Source: Phoronis australis
Taxonomy: Eukaryota > Phoronida > Phoronidae
Assembly: GCA_002633005.1 (NCBI GenBank)
Contig: NMRA01000064.1
Span: 452,740 to 516,739 of the forward strand
Direction of reading: 5' to 3'
DNA: 64,000 bases
This document shows positions 27,101-36,566 of this stretch, in pieces; the first letter of the stretch is position 1, and the number at the start of each line of letters is the position of its first letter. The notes beneath the pieces are model-generated. The model did no database searches, had not been told where the DNA came from, and saw only the letters and a program-made list of their open reading frames with translations. The translations under genes were made by a program, and so were the position numbers.

Positions 27101-30100
27101 GTGTCTGCATTAAGAATNAACACAGCCCTGATATAAATGCTTAAAAATCATTCACAGATATGCGTCATTTCACTTTATAAATTTGTCATTATATATTCTA
27201 CTAGACAGGTTACTGACCCATTAAATTGTTGTTTTGGATAATGAATATATTATCATGCTCCTCCCTTGTTAGTCACAACACATATTATGTGAAATGAATA
27301 GTTACAACAGTCTGCCCCATCACAATTACCAGGCACAGGGTCCCACCACTCATTAGAACCACCAGACACACCGTCCCACCACACCATACGGTCTCGCACC
27401 ACTATCAGAACCACCAGACACATGGTCTCACCCCATCATCAGGACCACAAGACATATGATCTCACCCCACCATCAGAACCACCAGACACATGGTCTTACC
27501 CCATCATCAGAACCTGACAGGACATCTGATCATAACATCAGAACCACCAAACACAAGCAGCCATTAACTGGCATAATATTCACAGGGCCATCTTGGAAAG
27601 CATTTCACTAAAGGGAGTCAGTCTTATTTTAAATAACATTACGATAAACAAAAACAATGAACAAATGCACCAAACCTTGTCCCACATCAGTCAATAAAAC
27701 AGGGCTGGTGTCTGCATTAAGAATAAAGAACCATGACCATTGGTCGCACACAGAGCTCAAATCACCAGAGGTCTGTCTCATTTAGTTTGCTCTGATGCTT
27801 CACACAACTATTCCATAAAACTGGTTAAATCTCACTTAAGCAAAAGCAAAAAGTCTCAGTTAGTTACCGAGAAAATTTCGATAAATTATTTCTAGATTGT
27901 AATGCGTTCTTAATTATTTGGCTAAACCTTTTTCAGCTACAGGGAAGAGGGAGCGTAAGACGAGATAGTCCAGATCGCTATCTTAAGCACCCCAAGAAAT
28001 CGTAATCTGGTACGGTATTCAGAGACCTGACCTTGGAACCATTTCCATGCCCAAATACCAGTCCAGGCTTGGTAACAACAATTAAGTGGCCAGGAGAGCA
28101 GTAAAGACAACAAAACAACATTATGAGCTTAGTGCATTGATCAGAGACATGTGGCATGCAGGTTGAGACTATTGATAACACAGGTCATGGCGAGAATCTT
28201 ACTCGGCCAGATGGTCATGCCAGTCAGCCATCAGTTTACACTACAGACCAATAGGCCAACTGACTACAACTTATGGGATCTAAACACACAAACTGAATCT
28301 GATCAACTGAAGCCAAATTAATGCTCTTTAGATATCAATGTTTCAATGTGTTAAAAAGATTACTTGTCAGGAAAGAATATTTAAGTTACCTTCAGAAAAA
28401 ATGTACCTAAAAATATTTGAAAAACACAGTTCTTCCTGAACCACATAAACACACCATAGATATTACAAACTATGTGGCTAAAAACAGTTTCAGTGAACTT
28501 TAGCAATTCTTTGAATACCCAGTAATGAACACAGTTCTGGCAGAAACCGATAACACTGTCTATATATATAACCGGCTCACAAACTGGCTAAAATGCCAGC
28601 GTTTTCACCAGCACTTTTGCTGGTTCTAAGGAAAAACACTAATAATGCATAATTACTAGTACAAGTGTCACTTTTCCTGGTACTTTGCAGTCAGTTGGAA
28701 TTACCTCAAAACTGTTGGCAAATTGGCAAGCACTTTTGTAAGCATAAAGGTGTTTAGACATCAATTTTTTGCTTAAAGTAGAACTTGCACGCTAATTCCT
28801 TATCTCTGTGACTGCTTGGTCAAATTAGTTAAGAAATACAACGTATAGCGACCACATGAATATGTTTTTAAGAATAAGTTTTGTGGCAAAAATGATCCAC
28901 TGCAAACCACTCAACCTTGTCCACTAAGTGTTGTGACAGGGTGTTAGGGAATAACACCGCATTATGTGGGTAATATGAGACTCCAAGGTACGTCATTAGT
29001 GCAAGGGTCACCTACGTATTTGCAGATTGTTTTTGTTTTCACATGAACATGTTGTCAATGAATACAACTGCACTTTGTTTAGCGTAGATTGTATTAAAAT
29101 AGCATTGTTGTTCAGTTCCTGCTATACATAAGAATAGCTAGGAGCATGCGAATACATCTTTAAAAGGAACTGGGGTGGACTGCTAGTGAAAATGACCCCT
29201 TTGCGGACAGCACATTTGTCTGAGTAAAATACTGGCGTTTTAGGCACTGAAACTACTAGCGTTTTTGCCAAACACGTGAAGTTCCTAGACAAAAGCAAAT
29301 TTTCACTGCAGCCTCATGTTAACAATATGTCGAGTCCGATATTCACTCACTCTTGCCTTATAAATTTCCTGACTGCAGACACTCAATACAGTGACAGAAA
29401 AGGTGGAGTTTTATCATTACAGAAAAACTGGTCTAGCAAGACCAGTGACAAAAGAAGAAGTGGACAATAGCCTAGTTGAGAGGAATAAAGAAGAAATCCC
29501 ATGAAAACACTATCAAATTCCTTTTGGACCTTCATGAAATATTTTGAGAAGAAACACGCTCCCAGATCCCAGTGGTCTGGATCTAAGGCCTCAGTGGATG
29601 TGTGAACTTAGCTGGATTATTAGACTTCAGAGGGTCCTGATGACCAGTTCACAAGATTCAGAATCATAGTTGCAGCATGTACAATAGTATAGTCAATGTT
29701 TTGCAACGTAATGGTAAAACAGTAGAAATACAGCAAAATGTAATATAGTGGAGTGTGAGAAGAATTTCAAAAGGGGGTTTACATATAGGGTATTTAGTTA
29801 AATAGAGGTCTATTGCAGACATGGGGATTCGTCAGAATCTCTCAAACCATAGTCATTAGGGACTGCCAGTAAACAATCAACGCTGTACAAAACTGAACAA
29901 ATAACAAAGCGACCTACTAGTAAATGCGAAATGAATCACAACTTCTGGTAATTACTATCAAATAAATTTCGCTTGGACCTCCAACTCAGGGGATTGATGA
30001 CTGACTGGTTCCTGTGAAAATTTTGTCAGCCTCGTCTAGTTATTCACATGAATGGATTATAACGTCCATCATCTATGAAGCAATCCAACAAACCCGAAAC

Positions 30101-33100
30101 AGCAAATGTAAGGACCAGAGAAAGTATTGATGTTGTTTTGGGTAGGTTGTTTAATCACTTGAAAGGTGATATTGTACCAGGTAGCCATTTTCCATATTGG
30201 TCTGACAACTGAATCTTGTGGTGACACTCCCCCCACCCACCACGGAAAAGAACTCCCAGGGGAGTCAATAATTCTACTTCTCCTGAATTAATAAAACATA
30301 CTTGAACTACAGGTAAGCCAAGCGCTAAATAGACTCCCAATGGAAAACATAAATAATTGACCTTCAATATGAGGTCAAAAAAAGATTTTAACTAGTACCT
30401 ATAGACAACCCTGCACCACTGCAAAACATGCAATAGCCAGTTTGTTCTACTGTAATAATATAATGGATCGACATCAGAAAGCTAATAGGTAATGGACACG
30501 TACTATACAGTTGTGGAGTAAAATAATTTTCTTGCAGAGGGTTACAGTAGTTGGCAGGCATTGTTACTGGCTGGGTTCTAATAACCTGTCGAGGGGTGAC
30601 TAGTACTAGGTTGGGTGTTAATGTACTTCCTGGGTTGAAGCAACACGGGTAAGTATAAGGCGACTATAAACCTGCATTCTGGCCAAAGAGACAAACTTTT
30701 AAATCATACCATATACAACCATAAAATTGGCTTCAACTTGTTCCTTACTTGGACGACAAGTGATTTTTGAAATTACAAAGAATTGACAGTATACTATAGC
30801 TGCGGGAGTCAGCGGGACCACATGCTCAGAGCATAAAATGACCCACAGAGACACGCCAATTTGCGGAGTGACTGTCCACTCTTTCGAAGACCTGAAATCA
30901 CCTCAAATTTGACTTCAATGAATGGTATGTGGTCAAAAGTTGGTTTATTGTGATGGAAGACTGGGTAATGGAGGCTTTAATAAAATAAAGAAGTATACAA
31001 CATCCACAGGGTTATGTATTCTAAACAGAGGTAGATTATTAATTTTGTATTGTTACATAATGCTGGGTGTTCTGAGCCCAGGTGTCAAGTCTGTAGTTTG
31101 TTGAACTTATACTTGCGAGCCATCAATCACAACACAGGAAATCTGTCAGACAGTTCTATCAAGGTTAACCAAAAGACAGACCAGCTTCCAATGAACCTAG
31201 AGGCCATGTAGCCTTTTAGTTTTCAATAGTTTGAGCAAGATGATTTATCCAGAGCCCGTTATCACTTTATAACCTATAAATAACATGTTGATAACACCTT
31301 AGAACAGGTTTATACTTGGGCTATCACCAATAGCTTCAATAAAGCACGTTGGAACCAGTACAATACTGACAGCTGAGTTTACCATAGTACAATATCCATA
31401 CTGACAGCTGAGTTTACCGTAACCTAAAATAGACTGAGTACTAGTACATCATAACCTGAAGTAGCTATGTACTGTAAAGCATTAACATATCTTTGCATCC
31501 ACACAGACTACTGAAAAACTTACAAATGTAATGTTAATGAATACCACCTATATCTCTGGCAGTGAACCTCGAAGTGCAAACTTCACTGTTACCGAGACGA
31601 GGATCCAACCTGAAAAATTCACTCATTCAGCAGCCACTTTTAGTGAAGGAATGGCCCATTCATGCTATAGTAAAATTGCACCAAGATCCGTTACCACAAC
31701 CTAAAGAATGTCACGTCTCATACTAGCTGCACATGACTGACGACAACTAGCACTTTTTCAGTGGCGATAACACCGAAACTTTTGGCCATGCAGACTCCTT
31801 GACCACATTGGTAGTTTTTGCAAGAGTATCTTTCCTCACCACCCGATATTGCTTTGAATAAAACCAAAGTGCATTTACTCATTCCAATCATAAACACCTC
31901 TATCCCTGGCGCATGTGTGCTGTTTCAAGCAAGCGGTCTGGCAACAAATGTGCTAGAGCAAAAACGCTAAGGAATTGTGAGTTTTGAGGCAACTCAAATT
32001 GCCATCAAAGCACCAGCAAGCTCATTCACATATTGGGGTCTTGGTTACTAGCGAAAGTGCTATCAAACCTGTAGTGTTTCAGCCAGTTACAGAACAGGTT
32101 AGGGTATCAGACTTTTTCAAATTTTACAGTTCATCCCTTCTAATCCCACAACAACTGGTAACAGTTCAAGGAAGGATATACCATAGTATCCAACAAGCCC
32201 AGTGGCCCAAGATAACTCATTACTCAACAACAGGAAACAGACATCACTCTTATGTGGCACAGTAGGAGTGAAGCAATTAGTCAAAACCAGATCTAGTTTG
32301 GAGCCTGAGGACATGAGATAAGGGTGACTTCTGATGATGACATCATGCATGTCTCCTTCTTGAACTAAGCAAGATAACAATCAACAAAAATTGATATTTG
32401 TTTAACTTTCACATTGCAGACTTAGTATTAAACCAAGAATGAACAAAACTTTTCATCACCTGATTCAATTAATAACATCATGGTCAGTGGTTACACATCT
32501 GGTTACAACAATACCAGCAACACTTAAACCAGGTTCCGACTTAATACATAAACCGTAGGGATGTTATTGTCATAGTTCAGATTTCTTTAGCTTTGCCAAT
32601 GTTGAAAAATCACTGTGAGCTAATTAGCATTTGGATCCATAATGGCAGCATCAACTGCACATTGGTTTATTTATAAGTAAAATTACCTTCAGTCATACTG
32701 CGTGACATTTAGTAAAAAGGCAACATCAACACAAAAAATGTTAACATGAGCTCTAGAAATTAGTGGTGTAACATGAACATATGTGAGGTTTAACAAACCA
32801 GACAGAACACTGACTGTTTTCCACAAGTTGTTGTTCGAGTTGGGTTGCTAGCCAGAAACACAAGTATATTTTAATACCAAGGGACACTTTGCCATCTTAT
32901 TCCCAGATAACCGAAGGTAATTGAAATCAAACGTTATAATTTCATTGGTTTCTGCAAAACATAAAATTCTGATAGTGGAGTCTGTCACAATATAGTAAGA
33001 AAAATTTAGTTAAAACAATGAGTCATCTCCTCAAAAGCTAGGAATACCAAATGGTGTTGACGACTCCTTCCATTCATTTTTCTCACAAAAACACACGCTC

Positions 33101-34308
33101 TAAAACAGGCTTTCCACAGAATACGGTAACATCTCATGAATTTTGGATAAAAGTAATTGCCCAAATAACCCACTTTCCTGTTTTTGAAGGTTTTCTGACA
33201 TTGTTGTGATTGTCCGCGATTTTTCAAATATTTTCTGGTGGTAGCTATGACAGGGAACTTGAACACAGTAAATCATCAATTTGATCCTGCACACCTTTTA
33301 GGGGTAAATAAGAAAAAAATATTGCTTGTCCACCATATCCACCATACTATGCCCTAAATTGGTGAGATTTTTCGGCATTCAAATTTTAACTCTTGTACTT
33401 ATAACTACAATGCATTCTATAATGAAGAATCAATAAGTGATCTCATAACTACTCTTTGATCGCACATGGTGCGCAGCTTCTCTGTCAAACCCCAAATGAC
33501 GGTCAGATCATTCTCATAGCTAATAAAATAATATCTAATAATAATAATAATAGCAACGGAGACCATATCACAAGAATCGATCAGTTCTAATTAGCATTTA
33601 ATCCCAAGCTAACAAATTAAAATGCTGTTGCAGCATGCTGGTATCATACACCATTCAATAGTGTAGCACATATTGGCCGAAAGATATCCCAGTCAAAAGA
33701 TATCCCCTACTGATGAAAGCAGGAAAAAATCCATACTGAAACAATGCAAAATGTAGGCCATCTAGACATTTTGACAACCTTGTCAGAATACAGCATATAG
33801 TTTCCCATGTTTCAGACAGTGTAAATGCTTGAACTGGGAATTAGAATTAAGGCCTAAATGTTGCAAGGTTCGTCGAGTCCTACACCTCAGCGTGTTCCGC
33901 TTTCACACGATCACTTGGCTTGTAAACATTGACACCGAGCCCGAGTCTGGTTACAAAAATGTCGCTCGGGCGACAGAGTTCCCAATGGGGTTCGAACTAC
34001 TTTAAGTTGGAATTGAAGTTTAGCATTGAAAAATGTTAAGAATCAAGATTCCAGAAGTGAGTTGACACTTGCATGTAGAGAAAATGAGCGTCGAAGAAAT
34101 GGAGTCTCAAGAGGACGAGAGCGTACGCCGGATGAAAAACAACCAATATAGACCCTACACGTTCAAGTTGATTTACAAGTCAGAAAAGTAAACTTACCCT
34201 TGCGATTGTGAGAGGCGAGCTAAAATCTTTTCCACCTTGTAATCGAAAGCCCCATGGTGTACTGTTGTCCACTCGGTCTAGTATAGCACTAATCAGAAGG
34301 TCCGACAT
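6082..34308 (-). CDS. PDLIM5/PDLIM7/LDB3: Enigma-family PDZ-ZM-LIM3 gene (PDLIM5/PDLIM7/LDB3 type), spliced
   Basis: Coding exons (minus, 5' to 3'): 34308-34198, 24129-23978, then either 23485-23311 or 22221-22146, optional 21601-21545, 21013-20940, 19486-19344, 18046-17545, 10352-10128, 8950-8764, 7257-7137, 6665-6550, 6159-6082. All junctions use GT/AG and the phases close, giving 627 aa (23485 exon) or 594 aa (22221 exon), plus 19 with the optional exon. Domains in the 627-aa form: PDZ 1-88 with the PWGFRLQGG loop; Pro/Ser/Gln-rich linker 88-450 with SPMSP repeats; ZM motif about 350-375 ([11 protein letters not shown]); LIM1 from Cys453, LIM2 from Cys514, LIM3 from Cys573 to the C-terminus. 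Enigma proteins bind alpha-actinin/actin through PDZ and ZM and recruit kinases through LIM domains, at Z-discs and stress fibres. The start was chosen because family PDZ domains begin directly at the initiator; an in-frame upstream ATG exists at 34446. The gene is head to head with an ALP-type paralogue. Confidence 0.93.
6550..6665 (-). CDS. Enigma exon: first part of LIM3
   Basis: This 116-nt exon reads [20 protein letters not shown] and continues to [12 protein letters not shown], followed by a GTAAGA donor. It holds the Cys pair 573/576 and the H-x2-C ligands of LIM3. Entry is phase 1, exit phase 0. Confidence 0.93.
7137..7257 (-). CDS. Enigma exon: main part of LIM2
   Basis: This 121-nt exon starts after TTTTGTAG and reads [20 protein letters not shown], then [20 protein letters not shown], before a GTGAGA donor. 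It gives the His and Cys ligands of LIM2. Entry is phase 0, exit phase 1. Confidence 0.93.
7258..8763. other. Enigma intron between LIM2 exons
   Basis: No further exon is seen. The only structure is a 16-bp minisatellite at 7795-7867. Confidence 0.5.
7795..7867. repeat. 16-bp minisatellite (CCACCATGG units)
   Basis: About four and a half tandem copies of a 16-bp unit containing CACACCACCATGG, spaced exactly 16 bp (ATGG at 7806, 7822, 7838, 7854). It lies inside an intron. Confidence 0.85.
8764..8950 (-). CDS. Enigma exon: LIM1 and start of LIM2
   Basis: This 187-nt exon reads [20 protein letters not shown] through [19 protein letters not shown] to [11 protein letters not shown], with a GTAGGT donor. 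LIM1 has four residues between two of its Cys ligands (CANPNC), an arrangement I associate with invertebrate Zasp proteins. Entry is phase 2, exit phase 0. Confidence 0.93.
9482..9777 (+). mobile_element. Penelope-like retroelement reverse transcriptase fragment
   Basis: Translation from 9488 gives [12 protein letters not shown], the YxDD catalytic box. It continues as [20 protein letters not shown] and, after one frameshift near 9637, as [20 protein letters not shown] up to a stop at 9775. The order YxDD, FTME..GKLPFLD, KPTHTDxYL.F.S.HP is characteristic of Penelope-like elements. The frame is closed upstream by a stop and no rest of the element is evident, so this is a dead fragment. It sits in an Enigma intron on the opposite strand to the gene. 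Confidence 0.85.
10128..10352 (-). CDS. Enigma exon: linker and first LIM1 cysteines
   Basis: This 225-nt exon reads [20 protein letters not shown], continues through a Pro/Lys/Gly-rich stretch and ends [12 protein letters not shown]. It carries Cys453 and Cys456 of LIM1. The acceptor follows AAATTTCAG and the donor is GTGTGT. Entry and exit are both phase 2. Confidence 0.92.
11852..12060. repeat. 35-bp minisatellite, about six copies
   Basis: A unit containing GGTGCCAACCTTGGACTACT followed by TTTCACAATAC recurs with exact 35-bp spacing (11856, 11891, 11926, 11961, 11996, 12031). Because 35 is not divisible by three, it has no constant protein reading. Confidence 0.9.
12287..13560. repeat. 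Non-coding interspersed repeat made of about 400-bp units
   Basis: Related segments recur: a GGCGCAAACTACGTC..GAAAACGGG block, a block containing TTAGGAGAT then GGGCACAAAA, and a GCCACTAGG start. The region ends in a GACGGACGGACAGAC-type tract followed by GCTCACATATTTATATGTGG. It carries no coding capacity. The layout suggests a decayed, internally repeated transposable element of unknown class. Confidence 0.65.
12831..12971. repeat. 141-bp near-perfect palindrome
   Basis: The two arms of about 70 nt meet near 12900/12901 in an A/T-run centre and match with one mismatch that I can find (CCATGCG against CCGTGCG). The arm sequence is a piece of the surrounding repeat unit, so this is an inverted duplication of repeat material. 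Confidence 0.9.
14563..14779. mobile_element. MITE with 26-bp perfect inverted ends
   Basis: The 14563-14588 sequence (starting TACCGTAAACGTTCGGG) is the exact reverse complement of 14754-14779. If the outer TA is a target duplication, the ends are 24 bp and the layout fits a Tc1/mariner-type MITE. The interior is built from repeats of GGGTGGGCGGTTAAC and ATGGGCGGTTAA. There is no coding capacity. Confidence 0.8.
15740..15930 (+). repeat. Dispersed repeat family, copy 1
   Basis: It shares the stretch ACTGCTACAAAATTGGT, CAGACGAGAAGTGACTTT and AAAACTGACAGTTCA with copies at about 30659-30900 and 53683-53915, all in the same orientation. Copies 1 and 3 also share a downstream CTTGTGGAGCTTGGTCATGAG-like block. 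Origin unknown. Confidence 0.55.
17347..17423 (-). CDS. Candidate alternative terminal exon of the Enigma gene
   Basis: After a TTGTTTTAG acceptor the frame entered in phase 1 reads [20 protein letters not shown] and HSMK before TAA. The exon ending at 19344 leaves phase 1, so splicing 19344 to 17423 would give a short isoform without ZM and LIM. This is weak evidence: only a plausible acceptor and an open frame. Confidence 0.25.
17545..18046 (-). CDS. Enigma exon: Pro/Ser/Gln-rich linker and ZM motif
   Basis: The largest exon (502 nt) starts [15 protein letters not shown] after CATTTTCAG. Repeats of SPMSPxxS follow ([23 protein letters not shown]). It ends with [25 protein letters not shown], the ZM (ZASP-like) motif that helps bind alpha-actinin rods. 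The donor GTAATG overlaps a stop: AAA GG|G TAA. If this intron were kept, the protein would end at SSKG with no LIM domains. Entry is phase 1, exit phase 2. Confidence 0.93.
18047..19343. other. Enigma intron
   Basis: AT-rich intron with no supported exon and no recognisable repeat. Confidence 0.5.
19344..19486 (-). CDS. Enigma linker exon
   Basis: This 143-nt exon reads [20 protein letters not shown], then [20 protein letters not shown] and NVVQSGQ. It follows an AGTAACAG acceptor and ends at a GTAGTG donor. Entry is phase 2, exit phase 1. It belongs to the linker between PDZ and ZM and has no domain of its own. Confidence 0.85.
19487..20939. other. Enigma intron
   Basis: AT-rich, with an AAT/AAC-rich microsatellite near 20287-20330. 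No further exon seen. Confidence 0.5.
20940..21013 (-). CDS. Enigma short linker exon
   Basis: This 74-nt exon starts after CTTTACAG and reads [24 protein letters not shown], ending at a GTAAGT donor. Entry is phase 0, exit phase 2. Both alternative upstream exons exit in phase 0, which fits. Confidence 0.8.
21545..21601 (-). CDS. Candidate 57-nt cassette exon of the Enigma gene
   Basis: A strong polypyrimidine tract ending CTTCTTAG precedes an open frame reading [19 protein letters not shown], with a GTAAAT donor. It enters and exits in phase 0, so its inclusion or skipping keeps frame and adds 19 residues. I have no homologue in mind. Confidence 0.5.
21805..21885 (+). repeat. tRNA-derived SINE-like head
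   Basis: The sequence CACCTGCTTAGAGTGCTAGA, a following GGCAAT loop and AGTTTCAAACCCCGCC resemble the A box and B box of a tRNA-derived SINE. The acceptor and anticodon stems are not intact, so it is not a functional tRNA. Confidence 0.4.
22146..22221 (-). CDS. Enigma alternative exon B (linker)
   Basis: This 76-nt exon follows a GTTTCAG acceptor. Its only open frame enters in phase 2 and reads [25 protein letters not shown], with a GTATGA donor in phase 0. Joining it after exon A (23485-23311, exit phase 0) would hit a TAG within about ten codons. It should therefore join directly to the PDZ exon ending at 23978. Confidence 0.75.
22222..23310. other. Enigma intron between alternative exons
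   Basis: It contains the 18-bp minisatellite at 22554-22627. I looked for a small exon that would reconcile the phases of exons A and B and found none I could support. Confidence 0.45.
22554..22627. repeat. 18-bp minisatellite
   Basis: About four copies of ATGCTTATAATGCATTGT in tandem, in an Enigma intron. Confidence 0.9.
23311..23485 (-). CDS. Enigma alternative exon A (linker)
   Basis: This 175-nt exon follows a CTCTCTCCAG acceptor and reads [20 protein letters not shown], then a Pro/Thr/Ser-rich stretch ending SSSTISTK, with a GTAGTA donor. It sits where vertebrate and ALP-type genes have the exon that starts just after the PDZ Arg. Entry is phase 2, exit phase 0, the same as exon B. Confidence 0.85.
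23978..24129 (-). CDS. Enigma PDZ exon 2
   Basis: This 152-nt exon follows TAATTACAG and reads [20 protein letters not shown], then [20 protein letters not shown] and [11 protein letters not shown], with a GTGCAA donor. It covers the PDZ core after the binding loop, including the alpha-B helix (KDAQDMI). Size and phases match the ALP exon at 49331-49482. Confidence 0.95.
26512..27117. repeat. 606-bp direct duplication, copy 1
   Basis: Matches 27119-27724 at a constant offset of 607 with at least six single-base differences that I can see. Inside, units of about 30-35 bp containing CAGAACCACCAGACACATGG recur. The two copies are separated only by an N at 27118. Confidence 0.95.
27119..27724. 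repeat. 606-bp direct duplication, copy 2
   Basis: Second copy, about 1% different from the first. The N at the junction makes an assembly or haplotype artefact likely. Confidence 0.95.
30659..30900 (+). repeat. Dispersed repeat family, copy 2
   Basis: It shares GCGACTATAAA.CTGC at its start and AAATTGGCTTCAACTTGTTC, GACGACAAGTGATTTTTG and AAAGAATTGACAGT with copies near 15740 and 53683, in the same orientation. Confidence 0.55.
34198..34308 (-). CDS. Enigma first coding exon: start codon and PDZ loop
   Basis: This 111-nt exon (37 codons) reads [20 protein letters not shown] then [17 protein letters not shown], ending at a GTAAGT donor in phase 0. The PWGFRLQGG loop binds the C-terminus of partners. 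The ATG has A at -3. The frame stays open upstream to an ATG at 34446, but family members start at this point. Confidence 0.93.
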
Positions 34309-34402
34309 GATGAAATTCGGTGGAATTGGGGGTTTAAACCGACCCACCCTTCTACACCCTTTCCTTATAGTATTGCTATGCTTGAACTTGGAATTTTGCT
34401 TG

Positions 34403-34778
34403 ATCTCAAGATCGCGTATGCGTGGACTTGGAATAGCCGAGAACACCTGAGTTAAATCATCCGCTCTTTGGTTAACTTAAATAATCACGTTCACGTCGAT
34501 AGAAATTTGCACTGCACGTGTAATTAAAAAAAAGTGTAAATTAACCAACCTTATTGGTTTTTTCAACTATTGGTGACCTTATTCACCAACACAATGATGG
34601 GTTAACCACTCACTCATATTCAACCTGCGTTTCTGTGACACAAGTTCCCGTCACGAAGAAAATGGGTGATAGTGCGGCCAATAATTACAAAGAATTCGTC
34701 ACACTGACCAAAAGAATTCACAGGTGATTGCTTTAATGGATATTTAATTCCAAGTTCACGCATAAGCGATCTCGTGAT
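34403..34778. repeat. Inverted 32-bp motif pair flanking the Enigma 5' region
   Basis: Plus 34747-34778 (ATTCCAAGTTCACGCATAAG..) and minus 34434-34403 (ATTCCAAGTCCACGCATACG..) match at 28 of 32 positions as I count. The pair lies just upstream of the Enigma start codon. Confidence 0.6.
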
Positions 34779-35189
34779 TCGGCAAATTTCAAGATCACGC
34801 ACTGCAGTTGTACGACCGTCTGAACTAGACCAACACAGCTGGTAGGCCTACAGACGGTGACGACCATACCTTAAGGCTGCCATACGCCAGAAACTTTTCG
34901 GCAAATCATGCCGCATACCGACTACATCATCTCAGTCATATGTAGCTAAAAGTACCCTTTGAGCATCTGAGGAAGCCATTTCTGATTTGATTGCCTCGCT
35001 GCGCACTGCAGTGGTGACCCAACCAGGAATCGCTAGTGCTTAAAACTTGGCCGCCAGGATCGCATCTATCGCACCATAAAGTTCGAGTTGGAAAGTTTTA
35101 AAAAAATTCAGCTGCCTTCAAATGTGTCCATCGTCACTTAAATTTACCTGTAATAATTTAACTTATATTTAGTCAGGACATAAAGGGTC

Positions 35190-35256
35190 TCGCTGGTTCC
35201 CTACGTGTCTAGCCAGCACGCTGGCTACCACCTAACGGCACGCAGGGAACCAGCGA
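35190..35256. repeat. Nested hairpin
   Basis: TCGCTGGTTCCCT at 35190-35202 is exactly complementary in reverse to 35244-35256, and the pairing extends further with two mismatches. A second small stem (AGCCAGC / GCTGGCT) sits in the loop. It could be the end of a transposon or a regulatory structure. Confidence 0.7.
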
Positions 35257-35929
35257 GCATTATGGATGTTCCGTCGCCAACACCCTTTCCTCACCCGAAA
35301 TTCGAAATTCAGACAGATGTAGGTCAACAACTAGAGTCACCTAGTGGCCATGACCGTGGCGCCGTGTCTGTCGCCGTTACTGAAAATGGGCGCACGTTTG
35401 ACAACTGGCATTATATTTTGAGAGAGCTATTGGGCGACTGTTGGTAACTAACCGTATATTAGCACAGTATGAAGGATGTCACAGTTTACCCCGTGGATAG
35501 GTAGACGCAGGTTATTACTGACCGGTGTTAACAGCTTTCTGTGCGGCGATAGAATGATGAAGACTGGTTCCAAGTTAACCACGTTATTATTCTCTACCGT
35601 ATGTTTACAAGTCTACTCAAAGAAAACGTCAGACGAAATGTTTGATCCCTTGTCCACAGCCAGTGCTGCAAAGCATTGGCTAATAAACCACTTCCAGCAA
35701 CTGTTTGGTTAAAAAACCTGCCGTCTCTACATATCTGACTCTCTGTTGACAAACGATGTAACAGCTGATTATATAACTTTAATACAACTCAGCTTCAACT
35801 AACTCACACCGATGCATTGGCATTTGCGTCTTACAAAAGTCTTGAACTTTTCACCAGTGAATAAACACTTTGGAGATTTCTATGGCTCCAGCCATGTCAT
35901 GTTCCACAGTACGGTTTTATTTTCTATAT

Positions 35930-36566
35930 ATGACGGAACATTCTTCTCTGTGAAAGTAAAACAAAGAAACAAATATCTCTCAGCCTGTTGCATGCACATA
36001 TGTATCAATGGCTTGGCTCCAGCATATCTCAGCCGAAAATTCAGTAGCAGTCAATCTGTATAGTTTTACACGTTCTTCTGTTGCTGGAAATATTTCTTTT
36101 AAAAAAATTAAAACCGAGACCGGCAAGAGATCTTTTATCTATGCTGCTGCTACAATATGGAATTCTCTTAGTCCAGAAATTAAACGGTCCAATTCAATAA
36201 ATACTTTTAAACTTAATATAAAAAATGGCTGTAATTTACCTAACCTTTTTATACCCTACCTGTCTTAATCATGTCATTTTTTTCTCATTGTCATAAATAT
36301 TCTCACTGTTTGGAGTCATATCTTTATTTATTTCATCTCTCTTAGTTAAATTTTCAACATTCTTCGTCATTTATTTATTATCTCAATTCTCAAACTGTTT
36401 TAATTGTATCTTTGTCACGAATATTTAATTATTGTTTCATTACTTCATTGCATTATATTACTGTTTTAGTTGTTGAGGGCCCTCTTTGAAAGCAGTGCTA
36501 TCACTGAAGAGGTCACCCTCACTTTATATATCACAATAAATAAATAAAAAATAAATAAATAAAAAG
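35930..36566 (+). mobile_element. 5'-truncated LINE, 3' end of reverse transcriptase ORF and tail
   Basis: A frame around 35960-36063 reads CMHICINGLAPAYLSRKFSS. After a frameshift the next frame reads SFTRSSVAGNISFKKIKTET, then GKRSFIYAAATIWNSLSPEI, and stops at 36268. This is the usual C-terminus of Jockey/CR1-type LINE proteins (NGLAPAYLS, then G.RSF..AA...WNSL...I). An untranslated stretch ends in a tandem AATAA/AAAT tail at about 36530-36566. It is dead because of truncation and frameshift. The exact 5' edge is uncertain. Confidence 0.8.

Larger units (their letters stand above)
24130..34197. other. Enigma intron 1 (10 kb)
   Basis: I see no coding exon. It holds a 606-bp direct duplication around an N (26512-27724), copy 2 of a dispersed repeat (30659-30900) and a short local duplication at 31362-31418, where CTGACAGCTGAGTTTACC occurs twice. 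A large first intron is usual in this family. Confidence 0.55.

Noticed and set aside
35205-35712. Two short plus-strand open frames near the hairpin as exons of a divergent gene
   Set aside because: No family resemblance and no convincing splice sites; they fall in repeat-rich intergenic DNA.
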